Shown in pieces: positions 62,052 through 64,000 of a DNA stretch of 64,000 nt. The stretch spans positions 69,921 to 133,920 of the forward strand of contig NZ_JBHTDN010000009.1 of the NCBI RefSeq assembly GCF_042666505.1, read 5' to 3'. Position 1 is the stretch's first letter. Every line of letters begins with the position of its first letter. Below the pieces are notes generated by a model. The model made no database searches. It was given only the letters and a program-made list of their open reading frames with translations, and was not told where the DNA came from. The position numbers and the translations under genes were made by a program. The stretch comes from Parapedobacter sp042666505. GTDB taxonomy: Bacteria > Bacteroidota > Bacteroidia > Sphingobacteriales > Sphingobacteriaceae.

Positions 62052-62235
62052 GACGCGCCGGGGTGATGATGAGTCTGCCCTCGCTTACCTCGATGCTGAC
62101 CGTGCGGCCCATTGCGAAGCCGCTCGCTTCCAGCCATACCCCCGATATGCGCAGTTCCGGAACCCGGCGGGTGCCCGATGAAAGGTAGCGGTATTTCGGC
62201 TGGAGTTTCGCGTTCCTGGTGTGTCTTGTTGCCAT
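62038..62235 (-). CDS. SymE-like small protein
   Basis: 65 aa starting MATRHTRNAKLQPKYRYLSS. ELRISGVWLEASGFAMGRTV followed by GRLIITP is the SymE/AbrB-like signature (P.LRLSG.WLE.AGF..G..V.V....G.LII). SymE proteins are small toxins or nucleoid-binding regulators and frequently neighbour Rhs and mobile-element genes. First gene of the leftward element operon, with 14-bp overlap to the ATPase gene and its own TAnnTTTG promoter. Confidence 0.8.
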   Translation of the reverse strand: MATRHTRNAKLQPKYRYLSSGTRRVPELRISGVWLEASGFAMGRTVSIEVSEGRLIITPARHGRG

Positions 62236-62276
62236 AGCTGATTTTTTTGATTTTCCTACAATGGAACTATCAGACA

Positions 62277-62284
62277 CAAAAGTA
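62277..62284 (-). promoter_or_regulatory. -7 box of the element operon
   Basis: Minus strand TACTTTTG, an exact TAnnTTTG match, with a TTG 20 nt upstream. It lies 41 nt before the SymE-like ATG and diverges from the XRE promoter 57 bp away, so one regulator could control both. Confidence 0.6.
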
Positions 62285-62341
62285 AAAGATACGACCGAAA
62301 CAAGCAAGCCCTATCGGATTTTTTTATGCACTTTATTTACG

Positions 62342-62349
62342 TATTTTTG
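62342..62349 (+). promoter_or_regulatory. -7 box of the XRE regulator gene
   Basis: TATTTTTG matches TAnnTTTG and lies 30-42 nt before the two possible ATG starts. No -33 TTG is seen, as expected for a promoter that may depend on the regulator. Confidence 0.45.
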
Positions 62350-62391
62350 CATTAACACGTAATTATCATACACAATTGGATGTTTTGGGCC

Positions 62392-62724
62392 ATGGAAACA
62401 GGTAACATCATACAGGCATTGCGCAAGGATAGGGGCTGGTCGCAGGGCGAACTGGCCACCGAGAGCGGCGTGTCGCGCGAGATGATTGGCAAGTACGAGC
62501 GCGGCGATGCCGTGCCCTCCATCGAGGCCGCAAAGAAGCTGGCAAGGGCGCTGGGCGTCACGCTCGACTACCTGGGCGGCGAGGCCGACGGCCCCGCCTT
62601 CGACCGGAAGACCGCCGAACGGATGAAGGACATCGACAGGCTCGATGCCGCCGAACGGGAGCATGTCTTCGCCCTGCTCGACGCCTTCCTCGCAAAGAGC
62701 AAGATGCAGGCGATACTCAAGTAA
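62392..62724 (+). CDS. XRE-family transcriptional regulator of the element
   Basis: 110 aa from METGNIIQALRKDRGWSQGE (an ATG at 62380 would add four residues). Full Cro/CI helix-turn-helix at 5-62 (LATESGVSREMIGKYERGDA, KKLARALGVTLDYLGGE), then a helical tail rich in Asp and Glu. Divergent from the recombinase operon, with both promoters in the 156-bp gap, the usual layout for a repressor of excision genes. GC content matches the recombinase genes, not the flanking tip genes. Confidence 0.88.
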   Translation: METGNIIQALRKDRGWSQGELATESGVSREMIGKYERGDAVPSIEAAKKLARALGVTLDYLGGEADGPAFDRKTAERMKDIDRLDAAEREHVFALLDAFLAKSKMQAILK

Positions 62725-62770
62725 AAAAGAAGCCACCGCCAATAGTGATAGAACGGCTCCCTAATTGATT

Positions 62771-63124
62771 TTAATCGGTTTGATGGATTATTTCATCATC
62801 CAGTCGTCCATATTTTATTCCATTATATAGATGACGTACCGTCAATGCTTTCCTACTATTCTCTCGTGTTCCAAAAATCTCATGCAGTAATGATGGCAGG
62901 ACACTTCTCCCTTCCGAAGAGAAGTAATCCGCTGCCATAAAACGCTTAACATCGACATTGTATTTTTTGGCATATTTCAAGATGAATTCAACGGCATCAT
63001 CACCATATATGCCTAAGTCGTCTTCTAACCGAGTATCAAGGCAAATAGGTTCATCATCTACGAAAGACTCCTTTCTAACGAATAGAAAAAGGTCGTCTGC
63101 AACTTTATCTGAATATTCCATCAT
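62771..63124 (-). CDS. DUF1493-like putative immunity protein for Rhs tip B
   Basis: 117 aa, acidic. VADDLFLFVRKESFVDDEPI, TRLEDDLGIYGDDAVEFILK, KRFMAADYFSSEG follow the DUF1493 pattern (an acyl-carrier-like helical fold with a DDLG..GDDA motif). It starts 5 bp after the stop of tip B on the same strand. Immunity is inferred from position; DUF1493 members are often small cytosolic proteins next to toxins. Confidence 0.65.
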   Translation of the reverse strand: MMEYSDKVADDLFLFVRKESFVDDEPICLDTRLEDDLGIYGDDAVEFILKYAKKYNVDVKRFMAADYFSSEGRSVLPSLLHEIFGTRENSRKALTVRHLYNGIKYGRLDDEIIHQTD

Positions 63125-63129
63125 TTATT

Positions 63130-63879
63130 TCATTTTGCAAACATATAAAACGTTTGGGGGTCAGACCTTAGTTTGTAATAATCGCCAGCACCCGAACTGA
63201 AAGCACCGATACCCAGTCCCACAGCCTCTTTATTATCCAATATGTCATAAGAGGTGATTACCCACCCCACTCCGGGGACCATCCTTCCTAAAAATCGACC
63301 CAAAACAGCAGTTCCCGCTTTTTTTGCTGCCTTTTTGCTTACAACACCTATTACTTTTCGTTCAGCCTGTTTTAGAGCCGGAATGTTTTGAGGAAATACT
63401 TTGGATAAAGTGTAGGAGGCGATAGAAGAACCCGGTTGGGATCCCAGCGCACCCACCGGCTTTAGAAAAACAATGGGTTCTCCCAAGGCAATCATTGACG
63501 GCCCCAACCAGTGAGGCACTCCAAAATTATTACGGTAACCCGTTACAGTCACTTCATCTAACTGATTAACTTTATTTGTATCGAGACCAAAGGGATCGTT
63601 ATATATAAGCGGGTTATTCAGAACATAGGAGTAAGGGCTTGAATTATAATGAATAGCCGAATTATCAGCGGTTATCATATTGCGAGGCCCCAAAAACCCA
63701 AACATATTTCCAAACTCTTTCCTTCCTTCACTCAAAGCATAGTCATCTGCTTCGTAACCCATTTCCCTTAGATTTGAAGAAAAGACATCCCTAAACTCTG
63801 ACCAATACTCATCTTCTTGTAGCGGATCCACCGCTCCCCACCTTCCAATCACCGGGTCGTAGAACCTCGCGCCGTAGTC
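63130..63879 (-). CDS. Orphan Rhs C-terminal tip B
   Basis: Opens after a TAA (63880-63882) with DYGARFYDPVIGRWGAVDPL, then YNSSPYSYVLNNPLIYNDPF, the end of the Rhs core. A variable region follows with VDEVTV-type linker and a hydrophobic C-terminal 110 residues (AAKKAGTAVLGRFLGRMVPG, VGWVITSYDILDNKEAVGLG). The hydrophobic glycine-rich tip would fit a membrane-acting toxin, but no family is recognised. Like tip A it has no proper start; the GTG at 63852 is an internal core codon. Confidence 0.7.
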   Translation of the reverse strand, partial: DYGARFYDPVIGRWGAVDPLQEDEYWSEFRDVFSSNLREMGYEADDYALSEGRKEFGNMFGFLGPRNMITADNSAIHYNSSPYSYVLNNPLIYNDPFGLDTNKVNQLDEVTVTGYRNNFGVPHWLGPSMIALGEPIVFLKPVGALGSQPGSSIASYTLSKVFPQNIPALKQAERKVIGVVSKKAAKKAGTAVLGRFLGRMVPGVGWVITSYDILDNKEAVGLGIGAFSSGAGDYYKLRSDPQTFYMFAK

Positions 63880-64000
63880 TTATGACCTTCCGCGGATTTT
63901 TCGCGTTCCGGCCGTTTTCCCTACAGCCGGATTTCCGCTTGCTCAAAGAACGTCTTACACCCCAAAGATAATGTTTTTGCGGATTGTCCGGCCACTGTTT
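63874..64000. repeat. Direct repeat at the rhs junction, copy 2 (cut by window end)
   Basis: Identical to 57865-57991 over its full visible 127 bp. It implies that a second copy of the element, or at least of its gene-less end, continues to the right of the window. Confidence 0.92.

Larger units (their letters stand above)
57868..63876 (-). mobile_element. Putative 6009-bp rhs tip-replacing integrative element
   Basis: The unit between identical junctions carries, from its right end on the minus strand, tip B, immunity B, (a divergent XRE gene), a SymE-like gene, an ATPase gene, two tyrosine recombinase genes and 0.8 kb of GC-rich DNA. Both junctions fall in the codons for DY(G/S)AR of the Rhs core. 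Insertion of such a circle into an intact rhs gene would join the core to tip B in frame and strand tip A downstream. The exact crossover point within the GAC-TAC region cannot be set. Confidence 0.6.

Overview
The window comes from a member of the Bacteroidota, most likely a Sphingobacteriaceae-type soil or freshwater bacterium of medium-high GC. The evidence is SusC/SusD pairs, a FecR/ECF-sigma pair, -7 boxes of the form TAnnTTTG, fasciclin/DUF4983/DUF5007-type outer-membrane lipoproteins, DUF6266 and SMUG2-type uracil glycosylase. The genus cannot be fixed from the sequence alone.

From 1 to about 36.6 kb the DNA is ordinary chromosome with short operons on both strands. It holds FecR/ECF sigma, an oxidoreductase, DinB, an RhlE-type helicase, an MFS exporter with SMUG2, tRNA-Val(GAC), an A24-peptidase-like membrane protein, a LytS/LytTR two-component pair with a nearby receiver-only regulator, mtaB, an Mla-type lipid transporter (permease, ATPase, MCE), an Arg-rich secreted DUF6600 protein, a GDSL hydrolase/pncB/methyltransferase cluster, DUF6266, serS, rsmI, lnt, ribE, MscS, a XerD-type recombinase, a TonB receptor with a His-rich lipoprotein, peroxiredoxin, ispE, an acyl-CoA-dehydrogenase-like gene, pnuC and mqo. 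Two divergent intergenic regions (3.0-3.2 kb and 32.4-32.9 kb) share a composite dispersed repeat built from a 73-bp unit and a 65-bp unit.

From 37.1 to 55.3 kb there is one rightward operon of eleven genes. It has two complete SusC/SusD pairs and seven surface-lipoprotein accessory genes: fasciclin, F5/8C discoidin, DUF5007, DUF5008/beta-propeller, a degenerate phosphatase-like DUF4983 protein, DUF1735 and PKD. No hydrolase, lyase, sulfatase with intact active site, or regulator is encoded. It looks like a binding and uptake locus whose enzymes are elsewhere or whose substrate needs none.

From 55.4 to 64.0 kb lies the most unusual part, an Rhs toxin-tip array read leftward on the minus strand. 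Starting at the left edge it contains a frameshifted nuclease-like tip remnant, an immunity-like gene, a truncated RNase-like tip, another immunity-like gene, Rhs tip A, then a compact gene set (0.8 kb GC-rich DNA without convincing genes, two overlapping tyrosine recombinases, an AAA-type ATPase, a SymE-like gene and a divergent XRE regulator), then immunity B and Rhs tip B. The sequence abutting tip A at the conserved Rhs core codons (57865-57991) recurs with no mismatch over 127 bp at the same codons of tip B (63874-64000), exactly 6009 bp away. The simplest reading is an integrative element of about 6 kb that enters rhs genes at the conserved core motif, brings its own replacement tip and immunity gene, and pushes the former tip downstream as an orphan. 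The rhs core gene itself should lie to the right of the window.
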